Below, piece by piece: positions 8,867 through 17,570 of a stretch of 42,205 nucleotides of DNA. The stretch comes from Gammaproteobacteria bacterium. GTDB taxonomy: Bacteria > Pseudomonadota > Gammaproteobacteria > Pseudomonadales > Azotimanducaceae. The translations under genes and the position numbers were made by a program. The stretch spans positions 1 through 42,205 of the forward strand of contig JAUIED010000021.1 in the NCBI GenBank assembly GCA_030428905.1, in the 5' to 3' direction. Under the pieces are notes generated by a model that was not told where the DNA came from, made no database searches, and saw only the letters and a program-made list of their open reading frames with translations. Position 1 is the stretch's first letter. Each line of letters starts with the position of its first letter.

Positions 8867-10624
8867 TTGCGGGGCAGGCGTGTGGGGATCCGGGTGAGCG
8901 TCAGAGATCGATTGAACATCGAGTTCTTCCGGCGCCAGCTGGCCCACGTCGATGCGCTACCGCAACTCGTGGTCATCGCGATCGGCGTCGGGTTGTTCAC
9001 CGGAGCGGTCATCATCGGCTTCCGCCTCAGCGTCGACAGCCTGCTCAACCAGCTTCTCGACGGCCACCCGGAACGCTTCGAGTCCCTCACTTTCACCGCC
9101 CGCGCCATGCTGGTACTGACCGGCGCCGGGCTCATCGGCCTGTTATTGCAGTGGTTCACACCCTCCGAACGTCGTGTCGGGGTGGTACATGTGATGGAAC
9201 GGCTGAGCCTGCACCAGGGCTACCTGCCGTTGAAGAACGCCGTGTTGCAGTTCGTGGGCGGCATCATCGGCCTGGTGAGCGGCCAGTCCGGCGGCCGTGA
9301 GGGTCCGGCCATCCACCTGGGTGCGGCAAGCGCAAGCGCCTTCGGCCAGTGGTTCAAGTTACCGAATAACAGCATGCGCACGCTGATTGCGTGCGGCACC
9401 GCAGCGGCCATCGCCAGCTCGTTCAATACGCCCATCGCCGGAGTGATCTTCGCCATGGAAGTGGTGATGATGGAATACTCGATCGCCAGCTTCCTGCCGG
9501 TGATCGTGTCCGCGGTGTGCTCCACGTTCCTGACGCAGTACGTGTTCGGCAGCCAACCCGCTTTCAGCATGGTGCCCGCCAACCTCGATTCGCTCAGCGA
9601 CCTACCGTTGATCGCGGTGGTGGGCGTGCTAACAGGCTGCGTCGCTGCGATATTCATCCGCATGGTGCAGTGGTTCGCCGGCCTTTCGCACTGGACGTTC
9701 TTCGTTCGCGCTATCGCCGCAGGCGCCATGACCGCGGGCGCGGCACTCATCGTGCCCGAGGTGATGGGCATCGGCTACGACACCGTGAACGCCGCCATGG
9801 TCGGTCAGGTGGCGCTGTGGACGCTTGCAGCCATCGTCGTTGCAAAAACCGTTGCCAGTGCCGCAGCGGCTGGCCTTGGCATGCCGGTGGGCCTGATCGG
9901 TCCGACTTTCGTTATCGGTGCGGCGGTCGGTGGCGCGCTGGGGCTACTCGGTAATCATTACGGTGACTTTCAGGCGACCACGGCGCTCTACGTCATCGTC
10001 GGCATGGGCGCCATGATGGCCGCCGTCCTGCAGGCGCCGCTTGCGGCATTGATGGCCGTGCTGGAGATGACCGCCAACCCGAACATCATCCCACCCGCCA
10101 TGCTCGCCATTGCCATATCGACGCTCATCGTCAGCCAGGTATTCCGGCTGAAATCCGTCTACCTCTCGACGCTGAACACCCTGGGACTGGACTATCCACC
10201 CAGCCCTGTGAAACTGCATCTTCAGCGTGCCGGGGTTGTGTCCATCATGAACCGTGACTTTGCCCGCTCCGCGGCGTTGGTAACCCGTGAAGAGGTTCAA
10301 CAGACTCTCAGCAACAACCCGAAATGGGTGGTGGTGGAGGATGTCGAGCACATCCGCTGCATACTCAACGCCGGTGATCTGAAAGCATTCCTCGACGAGC
10401 GCCAGGATCTGGAGGAGGGTATCGATCTCATGCGTTTGCCGGCCGATCGCAAGGACGTCGTAAGCATCGATTCACGGGCCACCGTGCAGGAGGCACAGGA
10501 TGCCCTCTCCGCAGCCGGGGCAGAAGCGTGTATCGTGCGCCGCCTGACGGCTCCGATGATCCGCCCGGTGGTCGGAGTGATCACCCAGGCAGAAATCGCC
10601 AGCTACAGAAAAGTGATGGAGTAA
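8867..10624 (+). CDS. CLC-family chloride channel/transporter with CBS domains
   Basis: This is an inner-membrane anion channel or Cl-/H+ antiporter, with about ten membrane helices in residues 30-440 followed by a pair of CBS domains (about 460-585). The gating glutamate is present in GREGP (E145), and the third filter segment reads GLIGPTF. The first filter segment, GSGIP in E. coli ClcA, is here GVVHVME (residues 105-111), so the chloride-coordinating serine is absent. The 585-aa reading starts with TTG at 8867, but a -10-like TATACT at 8854-8859 would put the RNA start almost on that codon. GTG at 8882 or 8894 is more plausible. The gene is divergent from the DUF6776 gene and 10 nt before hemJ. 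Confidence 0.92.
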   Translation: MRGRRVGIRVSVRDRLNIEFFRRQLAHVDALPQLVVIAIGVGLFTGAVIIGFRLSVDSLLNQLLDGHPERFESLTFTARAMLVLTGAGLIGLLLQWFTPSERRVGVVHVMERLSLHQGYLPLKNAVLQFVGGIIGLVSGQSGGREGPAIHLGAASASAFGQWFKLPNNSMRTLIACGTAAAIASSFNTPIAGVIFAMEVVMMEYSIASFLPVIVSAVCSTFLTQYVFGSQPAFSMVPANLDSLSDLPLIAVVGVLTGCVAAIFIRMVQWFAGLSHWTFFVRAIAAGAMTAGAALIVPEVMGIGYDTVNAAMVGQVALWTLAAIVVAKTVASAAAAGLGMPVGLIGPTFVIGAAVGGALGLLGNHYGDFQATTALYVIVGMGAMMAAVLQAPLAALMAVLEMTANPNIIPPAMLAIAISTLIVSQVFRLKSVYLSTLNTLGLDYPPSPVKLHLQRAGVVSIMNRDFARSAALVTREEVQQTLSNNPKWVVVEDVEHIRCILNAGDLKAFLDERQDLEEGIDLMRLPADRKDVVSIDSRATVQEAQDALSAAGAEACIVRRLTAPMIRPVVGVITQAEIASYRKVME

Positions 10625-10634
10625 GGCGCAAGCA

Positions 10635-11081
10635 GTGGCAACCGGATATCTCTGGCTCAAGGCATTTCACCTGATCGGCGTTGTGTGCTGGTTCGCAGGG
10701 CTGTTCTACCTGCCCCGGCTTTTCGTGTATCACGCGGCGGCTGAAGATCAGCTGTCGCGCGATCGCTTTAACGTCATGGAGAGCAAGCTGTATCGCATCA
10801 TCATGCGCCCCTCGATGATTCTCAGCGTCGTGCTCGGGCTCGTCATGCTGGCACTGCACTGGAACGCGCTGGCATCGCAGGGCTGGATCTGGCTGAAACT
10901 GGTGCTGGTGCTGGCACTCCTCGGTTATCACCACTACTGCGGCAAGCTCATTCGAGAATTCGCCGCGGCAACCGACCCGGCCGACCAGCCGCACTCGGAA
11001 AAGTTCTACCGTATATTCAATGAGATGCCCGCGTTGGCGCTTATAATCATCGTCCTTCTCGCCGTGCTGAAACCGTTTTGA
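10635..11081 (+). CDS. hemJ: Protoporphyrinogen IX oxidase HemJ
   Basis: HemJ is the oxygen-independent membrane protoporphyrinogen oxidase of many proteobacteria that lack HemG and HemY; it performs the penultimate step of haem synthesis. The 148-aa protein has four predicted membrane helices, the N-terminal [20 protein letters not shown] with H12, and the LPRLFVYH segment with its Arg and His, all family hallmarks. It starts with GTG 10 nt after the chloride channel stop. Its TGA overlaps the TTG start of hemL (TTGA), so two haem-pathway enzymes are coupled. Confidence 0.93.
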   Translation: MATGYLWLKAFHLIGVVCWFAGLFYLPRLFVYHAAAEDQLSRDRFNVMESKLYRIIMRPSMILSVVLGLVMLALHWNALASQGWIWLKLVLVLALLGYHHYCGKLIREFAAATDPADQPHSEKFYRIFNEMPALALIIIVLLAVLKPF

Positions 11082-12358
11082 ACAGATCCACTTCAAGCGC
11101 GCTGATTGAGCGCGCACGCAAAGCCATTCCAGGTGGCGTCAATTCTCCCGTGCGTGCCTTCGGCGGCGTCGGCGGCGACCCGGTGTTCTTCCAATCCGGA
11201 GAGGGAGCGCATCTGGTGGACGTGGATGGCAATCGATATATCGACTACGTCGCCTCCTGGGGGCCCATGCTCTTCGGCCACACAGACAACGAGGTGGTAG
11301 ATGCCGTGATCGCCCAGGCCAGACAGAGTATTGGCTTCGGCGCGCCCACGCAGGGCGAGATCGAACTCGCCGAGTTGATCATCGACTACGTGCCCAGTAT
11401 CGAGAGGGTGCGCATGGTCTCCTCCGGTACTGAGGCCACCATGTCCGCCATCCGCCTCGCCCGCGGCTACACCGGGCGCGATCTGCTGGTGAAGTTCGCC
11501 GGTTGCTACCACGGACACAGTGACTCACTGCTCGTAAAGGCCGGCTCCGGTGTGTTGACACTGGGCATACCCGGTTCGCCTGGCGTTCCCGCAGGCATCG
11601 CCGAACTGACGCTAACCCTGCCATACAACGACCAGGCCGCGCTGCATGCACTGTTTGCCGAGTACCCAGGCAGAATTGCCGCCGTTATTCTGGAGCCGGT
11701 GGCAGGCAACATGGGTTGCATACCGCCCGTGCCTGGCTTCCTCGAATCGCTGCGTGAAGTGACCGCGGCTGATGGCGCGCTGTTGATCTTCGATGAGGTC
11801 ATGACGGGGTTTCGCGTCTCTCGGGGCGGCGCGCAAGAGCTGTACGGTGTGACACCAGATCTGACGACGCTCGGCAAGATTGTCGGCGGTGGACTACCCG
11901 TTGGCGCTTTTGGCGGGCGTGCTGACATCATGGCGCACATTGCACCGGAGGGCGGCGTCTACCAGGCTGGCACGCTATCGGGTAATCCGTTGGCTGTCGC
12001 AGCCGGCAGGAAGATGCTCGAACGGCTCTCCCCAGCGGTCTACCAACACATCGAGCACGCGACAGCGGCGCTTGCCACGGGTCTGCTGGAACGTGCCCGC
12101 TCGGCTGGGCACCGCGCCTGCGAAAACCACGTATGCGGAATGTTCAGCCTGTTTTTTGACGCGGATACAGTCACCAACTTCGACCAGGTCGCAAACACCA
12201 ACAGCGAAAAGTTTGCCCGGTTCTTTCACGCTATGCTGGACGAAGGTGTATATCTGGCACCCAGCGCTTTTGAGGCTGGCTTCGTCTCCACCGCGCACAC
12301 CGAAGACATCATCAAACAGACGCTCGACGCCGCAGAACGCGTTTTCGCGTCGCTCTAA
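11078..12358 (+). CDS. hemL: Glutamate-1-semialdehyde 2,1-aminomutase
   Basis: HemL converts glutamate-1-semialdehyde to 5-aminolevulinate, the last step of the C5 route to tetrapyrroles, using PLP. The protein is 426 aa, matching the E. coli length. The PLP lysine is K267 in [17 protein letters not shown], and [15 protein letters not shown] near the N-terminus, the [16 protein letters not shown] phosphate loop and the FDEVMTGFR motif are all present. The start is TTG inside the hemJ stop (TTGA) with no clear Shine-Dalgarno, suggesting translational coupling. No in-frame ATG is close enough to serve instead. Confidence 0.96.
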   Translation: MNRSTSSALIERARKAIPGGVNSPVRAFGGVGGDPVFFQSGEGAHLVDVDGNRYIDYVASWGPMLFGHTDNEVVDAVIAQARQSIGFGAPTQGEIELAELIIDYVPSIERVRMVSSGTEATMSAIRLARGYTGRDLLVKFAGCYHGHSDSLLVKAGSGVLTLGIPGSPGVPAGIAELTLTLPYNDQAALHALFAEYPGRIAAVILEPVAGNMGCIPPVPGFLESLREVTAADGALLIFDEVMTGFRVSRGGAQELYGVTPDLTTLGKIVGGGLPVGAFGGRADIMAHIAPEGGVYQAGTLSGNPLAVAAGRKMLERLSPAVYQHIEHATAALATGLLERARSAGHRACENHVCGMFSLFFDADTVTNFDQVANTNSEKFARFFHAMLDEGVYLAPSAFEAGFVSTAHTEDIIKQTLDAAERVFASL

Positions 12359-12383
12359 GAACAGACCAGCACGGAACATCTGC

Positions 12384-13373
12384 ATGTACGATATCTATGG
12401 CCTCGGCAATGCCCTGGTAGACACAGAATACCTGGTGAAAGACAGCTTCCTGCGCACCCACGGCATCGACAAAGGTCACATGACGCTCGTCGAGGAAGAG
12501 GTTATCTACAACCTTTCGCTGGCGCTCGATGGCCACGAGCCCAAGCGCATCAGCGGCGGTTCTGCTGCCAATTCCATGTATGCCGCCCAAGGTTTCGGGG
12601 CGCGCACTTTCTACTCTTGCAAGGTCGCTCACGACGAGGTTGGCGAACACTTCCTTGCAGATCTTTCAGGCGCCGGCGTAGCAGTAAACGGCAATGCCCG
12701 GGGCGACGATGGCGTGAGCGGACGCTGCCTGATCCTGGTGACGCCAGACGCCGAACGTTCAATGAACACATTCCTCGGGATTTCCACACAGCTGAGCGTG
12801 GCAGACATAGACGAGGGGGCCCTGGCCACCTCCGGGTATTACTACGTCGAGGGGTATCTCAGCTCGAACGAGTCGAGCCTCGCGGCAGCCGTTGCCTGCC
12901 GTGAACTCGCTGAGCGCAACGGCGTTAAAACGTGCGTCAGCCTGTCCGACCCGAGTATGGTCACTTTTTTTCGTGACGGACTGGAGAACATTCTCGGTAA
13001 CGGTGTGGATCAGCTGTTCTGTAACGAGGAAGAAGCGCTGGCGTGGGCCGGAACGGACCGTCTGGACATCGCCCTAGCCGAACTGAAGGACATCGCCCGT
13101 ACCTGTAACGTCACGCTCGGAGCCAAGGGCAGCCTGTGCATCAGCAACGGCGAGCAGAAGCAGGTGCCCGGCACGCCCGTCAAAGCAGTGGACACCAATG
13201 GCGCCGGAGACATTTACGCCGGTGCTTACCTGGCGCTTGTGGCCCAGGGAGCAGATCCGGTCGATGCCACGCGTTTCGCCAACTACGCCGCCTCGCAGCT
13301 CGTCACCTTCGTGGGCGCACGGCTGCATACGGTGGAAGACTACGCAACGCTGAAGAAGGGATTCAAAGCCTGA
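12384..13373 (+). CDS. PfkB-family kinase, probable adenosine kinase
   Basis: This 329-aa ribokinase-fold enzyme probably phosphorylates adenosine or another nucleoside or sugar. The N-terminal GLGNALVDTEY strand, the GGSAANSMYAAQGFGA glycine motif and the C-terminal DTNGAGDIYAG signature (residues 270-280, catalytic base D276) are clear. The overall pattern matches the adenosine-kinase branch common in marine proteobacteria, but substrate cannot be proved by sequence. The ATG at 12384 follows CGGAAC at a short distance. The frame is open far upstream, but that stretch is antisense-like reading through hemL and does not resemble the family. The 3' end overlaps convergent sfsA by 11 bp. Confidence 0.88.
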   Translation: MYDIYGLGNALVDTEYLVKDSFLRTHGIDKGHMTLVEEEVIYNLSLALDGHEPKRISGGSAANSMYAAQGFGARTFYSCKVAHDEVGEHFLADLSGAGVAVNGNARGDDGVSGRCLILVTPDAERSMNTFLGISTQLSVADIDEGALATSGYYYVEGYLSSNESSLAAAVACRELAERNGVKTCVSLSDPSMVTFFRDGLENILGNGVDQLFCNEEEALAWAGTDRLDIALAELKDIARTCNVTLGAKGSLCISNGEQKQVPGTPVKAVDTNGAGDIYAGAYLALVAQGADPVDATRFANYAASQLVTFVGARLHTVEDYATLKKGFKA

Positions 13374-14067
13374 CCGGCAGCTCGCACATCAGTTCTATCC
13401 TGCCCGGCTCGACCACGCACCCATACGCATAGACTTCCACACCAAGCGCTTGAGCGTCGGCGAGCGCTTGTGCATAGGCCGGGTCGACGTGTGCAGCCGG
13501 GCGCGCCTCGCGAATGCCCGTGTGCTGTGCGCAGAACACCAGCACTGCGCGCAGGCCGCGCTGCCGCGCGTCCACCAGCGAACCCAGATGTTTCAATGCG
13601 CGGGCACTCACAGCGTCCGGGAAGTAGCCAATGCCCTGCGCATCGGCGAGCGTCATGCTCTTCACCTCCACGAACGCATCCTCTCGCGAACCGTTGTGCA
13701 GCGACAGATCAAACCTCGCCTCTCCGTCCGGGCTCTTCACTTCACGACGCAAGATCTCGTAGCCTGCAAGCGGCGCTACACGTCCTGCCGAGACAGCCTC
13801 GGCTACCAGCGCATTGGCTCGCCCGGTGTTGACACCAACCCTGCCGAGGCTCGCGCATACGACCTCCAGGGTATGTCGATACTTGCGTTTCGGATTGCCG
13901 CTGTCTGAGTACCAGGCTTCACTGCCCGGCTCCGCACAACCAGTCATTGCACCGGTGTTTGGACAATGCACCGTAAGCGTCGACCCATCCGGCAGCTCAA
14001 GGTCGGCGAGAAAACGTTTGTAGCGACGCACAAGAACACCCTGTGCGAAGGGCGGATCGATAATCAT
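13363..14067 (-). CDS. sfsA: SfsA family DNA/RNA nuclease (sugar fermentation stimulation protein)
   Basis: The 234-aa protein matches the length and order of SfsA: an N-terminal OB-like part (FAQGVLVRRYKRFLADLELP, HCPNTGAMTGC) and a C-terminal PD-(D/E)XK-like nuclease core with EVKSMTL. E. coli SfsA was found through maltose metabolism, and nuclease activity has been assigned to the family; its physiological role remains unclear. Its ATG overlaps the stop of the upstream aminotransferase by 4 nt (ATGA), so the two are one operon. It converges with the kinase gene and overlaps it by 11 bp, with no terminator between. Confidence 0.94.
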   Translation of the reverse strand: MIIDPPFAQGVLVRRYKRFLADLELPDGSTLTVHCPNTGAMTGCAEPGSEAWYSDSGNPKRKYRHTLEVVCASLGRVGVNTGRANALVAEAVSAGRVAPLAGYEILRREVKSPDGEARFDLSLHNGSREDAFVEVKSMTLADAQGIGYFPDAVSARALKHLGSLVDARQRGLRAVLVFCAQHTGIREARPAAHVDPAYAQALADAQALGVEVYAYGCVVEPGRIELMCELPVRL

Positions 14068-15236
14068 GAGTCGCCGCGGAAACGCTCGAGCGCGCGCCCG
14101 ATACGTTCAATGCCAAGGTCAATCGATTCCAGGTTCGTCGTGTAGGAAAAGCGAACGTATCGATCCGCATCAATACTGCCGAAGTCGCTGCCCGGTGCGC
14201 AGGAAACGTGAAACTCATCCAGCAACCGCAAACAGAACGTCTCGGAGTCGAGACCCGAAGACGAGATGTCCACATACAGATAGAACGCCCCGTCCGGCGC
14301 GACCGGCACCCGCAATCCGCATGACTCAAGCCCCTCCAGCAGCCGCTGACGACGCTGAGCGAAATGCATGCGGCGCACCTCATGCTCCGCCATAGCCGCT
14401 GGGGAAAAGGCCGCAACAGCCGCGTGCTGTGCCACCGTGGGTGGGGATATGAACAGGTTCTGTGCCAGACGGGTCATGCCGTCGATGAGTGCCTCCGGAA
14501 CCACAACCCAGCCCAGCCGCCAGCCGGTCATGCCGAAATACTTGGAAAAACTCTGCAGGACGATGGCCTGCGGCGCGATCTCGAGCACCGTTGCGTAATC
14601 CACCGTGGTGTAGGTCAGGCCCTGGTAGATCTCATCCATGATGAGAAACCCCTGCCGCGCCTCGATCACATCGGCCACTTCGGCCAGGGTATCCGCAGGC
14701 ACCATGGTGCCGGTGGGGTTGGCGGGGGACGCCAACAGCGCGCCCCGCACCGCTGGGCCCCATGCCGCCTCTATATCGCAGGCGCTGGGTTGGAAACGAT
14801 TTTCCGGGCGCACGGCCACGGTACGTGCGTTGGCGCCAACGGCCGCCGCAAACACCTCGTTGCACGGATATCCAGGATCGGTGATCAGCACCTCATCGCC
14901 AGGATTGAGCAGCGCTGCGGCCAGCAGCAGAAGGCCGCCGCTGGCACCAGCAGTGACTACCACGCGCTCCGCATCAACCCGCACACCCCGCTGCTCATAG
15001 AAATTCGCAATGGCCTGGCGCAGGGGTGCGATTCCGAGCGCCGAGGTGTACTTCGTCTGGCCGCGTTGCAGCGCATCTATACCAGCAGCGCTAATGGGCT
15101 CACAGGTATTGAAGTCCGGCTCACCCACCTCTAAACGCACTACACGGTGACCACGCGCCTCAAGCGCCGCGGCACGATCCAGAACCTGCATTACCCTGAA
15201 AGGCTGGATACGCTCCAGCCGGTCTGAAGTTTTCAT
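14064..15236 (-). CDS. PLP-dependent aminotransferase, class I/II
   Basis: This is a 390-aa fold-type I aminotransferase of the aspartate aminotransferase superfamily. The PLP Schiff-base lysine is K232 in SFSKYFGMTGWRLGW; the substrate and PLP motifs LEVGEPDFNTCEPI, SPANPTGTMV and MDEIYQGLTY are present. The substrate is not resolvable by reading; relatives at this locus in Pseudomonas are annotated aspartate or alanine aminotransferases. The start at 15236 (MKTSDRLERI) fits the family; the frame is open further upstream, but that part lies antisense to gluQ and has no family similarity. It is divergent from gluQ over 108 bp and coupled to sfsA. Confidence 0.92.
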   Translation of the reverse strand: MKTSDRLERIQPFRVMQVLDRAAALEARGHRVVRLEVGEPDFNTCEPISAAGIDALQRGQTKYTSALGIAPLRQAIANFYEQRGVRVDAERVVVTAGASGGLLLLAAALLNPGDEVLITDPGYPCNEVFAAAVGANARTVAVRPENRFQPSACDIEAAWGPAVRGALLASPANPTGTMVPADTLAEVADVIEARQGFLIMDEIYQGLTYTTVDYATVLEIAPQAIVLQSFSKYFGMTGWRLGWVVVPEALIDGMTRLAQNLFISPPTVAQHAAVAAFSPAAMAEHEVRRMHFAQRRQRLLEGLESCGLRVPVAPDGAFYLYVDISSSGLDSETFCLRLLDEFHVSCAPGSDFGSIDADRYVRFSYTTNLESIDLGIERIGRALERFRGDS

Positions 15237-15344
15237 GCCGCTATTGAAACGAAACGCGTGGGTCGTGGAAAGCCTCGCATCACGGCGCGGGCGCAGCCAA
15301 CGATTCGCTAGAATGTCAGCAGGTCTACTACCTGGAATACCCGG

Positions 15345-16235
15345 ATGCCAGCCGGTCGATTTGCGCCCTCTCCCACGGGGCCACTCCACCTCGGTTCCCT
15401 GCTTACCGCAGCCGCTTCCTACATGGCGGCCAAGCAGGCAGGGTTGCAGTGGCTCTTGCGAATCGACGATCTCGACACCGCGCGCAATGTCGACGGCGCG
15501 GCACAACAGATCATCGATGCGCTCGAAGCGCACGGCTTGCATCCGGATGCGCCAGTGATCTACCAGAGCAAGCTCATCATCAGATACGCCGAAGCGTTAA
15601 CACGACTGCAGCATAGCGGCGAGTGTTTCCACTGCACCTGCAGCCGTAAAAAGCTGCCGAAGGGGCGCCCTTACCCAGGCACCTGTCGCCATCGCACCAC
15701 ACCGGTGAATGATGCTGCCGTGCGCCTGCGCCTGCGCGGTGAGCCGATCACTTTCGAGGATGTGGTGCAGGGGCCACAGTCCTTTGATCCAGCGGAGTTG
15801 GGCGACCAGATCATCCTGCGTCGTGACGGTGTGTATGCCTATCATCTGGCGTGCGCGGTGGACGATGGCATGAACGACATCGTGCAGGTGGTGCGAGGCG
15901 TAGACCTGTTGCCCTCCACCGCCCCGCAACTGGCCATCATGCGGGCGCTCGGCCTGAGCGAGCCCGTCTACGCACACGTTCCAGTCGTTACGAATCGAGC
16001 CGGCCAGAAGCTCTCCAAACAGACGCACGCGCACCCTGTGAACGTTGGCGCAGCAGCGCAAAATCTACAGCGTGTCCTATCTCTTCTCGGCCTTCCAACG
16101 CCGGCCAACCGCACGCAGACCTGGCAGCCTTCAGACTGGCTGCAATGGGGTGTTTCCTGCTTTGATCTGCGCCGCACACAGCAACGCCTGCCACCGGGTT
16201 CTGGCGACGATTTTGAGCTACCATCGCCGACATGA
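15345..16235 (+). CDS. gluQ: Glutamyl-Q tRNA(Asp) synthetase
   Basis: GluQ-RS is a shortened paralogue of the GluRS catalytic core. It activates glutamate and attaches it to queuosine at position 34 of tRNA-Asp. At 296 aa it lacks the anticodon-binding domain. The HIGH motif is HLGS (15-18) after FAPSPTGPL, and the KMSKS motif is KLSKQ (222-226). A zinc site is suggested by CFHCTCSRKKL followed by YPGTCRHR. It heads a plus-strand series with the regulator and pcnB and overlaps the next gene by 4 nt. Association with pcnB and a sigma54-type regulator is conserved in Pseudomonas, though there dksA is directly upstream. Confidence 0.95.
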   Translation: MPAGRFAPSPTGPLHLGSLLTAAASYMAAKQAGLQWLLRIDDLDTARNVDGAAQQIIDALEAHGLHPDAPVIYQSKLIIRYAEALTRLQHSGECFHCTCSRKKLPKGRPYPGTCRHRTTPVNDAAVRLRLRGEPITFEDVVQGPQSFDPAELGDQIILRRDGVYAYHLACAVDDGMNDIVQVVRGVDLLPSTAPQLAIMRALGLSEPVYAHVPVVTNRAGQKLSKQTHAHPVNVGAAAQNLQRVLSLLGLPTPANRTQTWQPSDWLQWGVSCFDLRRTQQRLPPGSGDDFELPSPT

Positions 16236-17569
16236 TGAAGGTTTTGATCGTCTCGAATCCAAGCGACGCCATCGGTACGCTGGTCTCGACGCTGCGCGCG
16301 AACGGTTGCGAGGTTACATTGATGACCCACCAGGCGGTCGCCGACCTCAAGGATCCTGAGCAGATCGACTGGTCCATCGTGTTGCGGGACACCATCCGGG
16401 CAAGTGGCGACGAAGCGCCGCTCAGCCGTCTGCCGTGTATCGTCGTATCGGAGCATGCATCCATTCGCGATGCGGTCGTCGCGATTCGCAATGGCGCTGA
16501 AGATTACCTGCCGCTACCTGTGGACGGCGACGAAGTCATGGCCAGCATCGAACAGGCGCGTTTGCGGGCCAACGCGCAACGCAGCGGCGATGCGCGCAAC
16601 AGCGACTTTGCCATCGTCGGCGACAGCCCGCAGATACAGGACCTCCGATCACGTATCGAGCGGGTCGCCGTCACCGACACGCCGCTGCTCATCCAGGGCG
16701 AGCCCGGCACCGGCAAGGAGCTCACCGCCCGAGCGGTGCATGCGGCCAGCCTGCGTCACGCAAAACCGCTGATCACCGTTAACTGCGGGGCGATTCCGGC
16801 GAACATCGTTGAAGCGGAACTGTTCGGAACCGCCGATCAATCCGGCCCCATCGCCCAGGGGCTCGTGGACGCCGCAGAGGGCGGCACCCTGTTCCTGGAT
16901 GATGTCGCCGCCCTACCTGCCGAGGTGCAGGCACGTCTTCTGCGGCTGCTGCAGGTGGGCGAGGTACGCCCCGTAGGCAGCGCCGTCGCCCACCCCGCCA
17001 ACGTGCGCGTGATAGCCGCTACGCACCGCGACATCAGCGACCAAGTAACTTCCGGGCGTTTTCGTGAAGACCTCTTCTACCGCCTCAACGTGGTCGTGTT
17101 GCAGCTGCCGCCGCTGCGGCAACGAGGAGACGACATCGCGCAGCTCGGAACATGGCTGTTGGCTAAAACCGCCGCGCGTCTGGGTCGACCGGCCGGCCAA
17201 TTCAGCAGCGAAGCGCTCAAGGCGCTGGTGAGCTACAATTGGCCCGGCAACGTGCGCGAACTGGCCAACGCCGTAGAACGCGCCGTGATACTGGCTGAGG
17301 CGCCCGTCATAACACCGGAGCTGCTCGCCATCAATGTGGAGGCCACGCCAGCAGTGCCCGCTGTCGAAGGCCACGACCACACGAGCCTCGAGGACTATTT
17401 CGTACGCTTCGTGCTGGAAAACGAAGAACAATTTACCGAAACCGAGTTGGCACAGAAGCTCGGCATCAGCCGCAAGAGCCTTTGGGAAAGACGCCAGCGC
17501 CTGAACATACCCAGACGTAAAACCAAGACATCCCGGGGCAACGCCACCACTGAGCAAGGCAAGACTTAA
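16232..17569 (+). CDS. Sigma54-activator-like AAA+ regulator lacking the GAFTGA loop
   Basis: This 445-aa protein has the layout of a response regulator of the NtrC/CbrB type. Residues 1-125 form a receiver-like domain, but the acidic pair after strand 1 is replaced (LIVSNPSD) and the conserved Lys of the KP motif is Leu (DYLPLP), so phosphorylation is doubtful. The AAA+ domain has Walker A GEPGTGKE (156-163), Walker B LFLDD (220-224, Asp replacing the usual Glu), the arginine-finger segment GRFREDLFYRLNV and sensor II NWPGNVREL. Between FG (198-199) and GGT there are 17 residues where canonical activators have about 21, and GAFTGA is replaced by QSGPIA. The C-terminus is a Fis-type HTH (LGISRKSLWERRQRLNIPRRK region). 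No CbrA-like kinase gene is adjacent. It may regulate with sigma70 or act by ATP-driven DNA binding; the target is unknown. Confidence 0.9.
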   Translation: MMKVLIVSNPSDAIGTLVSTLRANGCEVTLMTHQAVADLKDPEQIDWSIVLRDTIRASGDEAPLSRLPCIVVSEHASIRDAVVAIRNGAEDYLPLPVDGDEVMASIEQARLRANAQRSGDARNSDFAIVGDSPQIQDLRSRIERVAVTDTPLLIQGEPGTGKELTARAVHAASLRHAKPLITVNCGAIPANIVEAELFGTADQSGPIAQGLVDAAEGGTLFLDDVAALPAEVQARLLRLLQVGEVRPVGSAVAHPANVRVIAATHRDISDQVTSGRFREDLFYRLNVVVLQLPPLRQRGDDIAQLGTWLLAKTAARLGRPAGQFSSEALKALVSYNWPGNVRELANAVERAVILAEAPVITPELLAINVEATPAVPAVEGHDHTSLEDYFVRFVLENEEQFTETELAQKLGISRKSLWERRQRLNIPRRKTKTSRGNATTEQGKT

Positions 17570-17570
17570 G

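Noticed and set aside
11880-12383. Long upstream extension of the adenosine kinase frame
   Set aside because: It lies entirely within hemL in another frame, has Arg/Ser-rich shadow composition and no PfkB similarity; the family starts at MYDIYGLGNALVD (12384).
15237-15542. N-terminal extension of the aminotransferase frame
   Set aside because: It is antisense to the conserved gluQ N-terminus and lacks family similarity; MKTSDRLERI at 15236 fits the family start.
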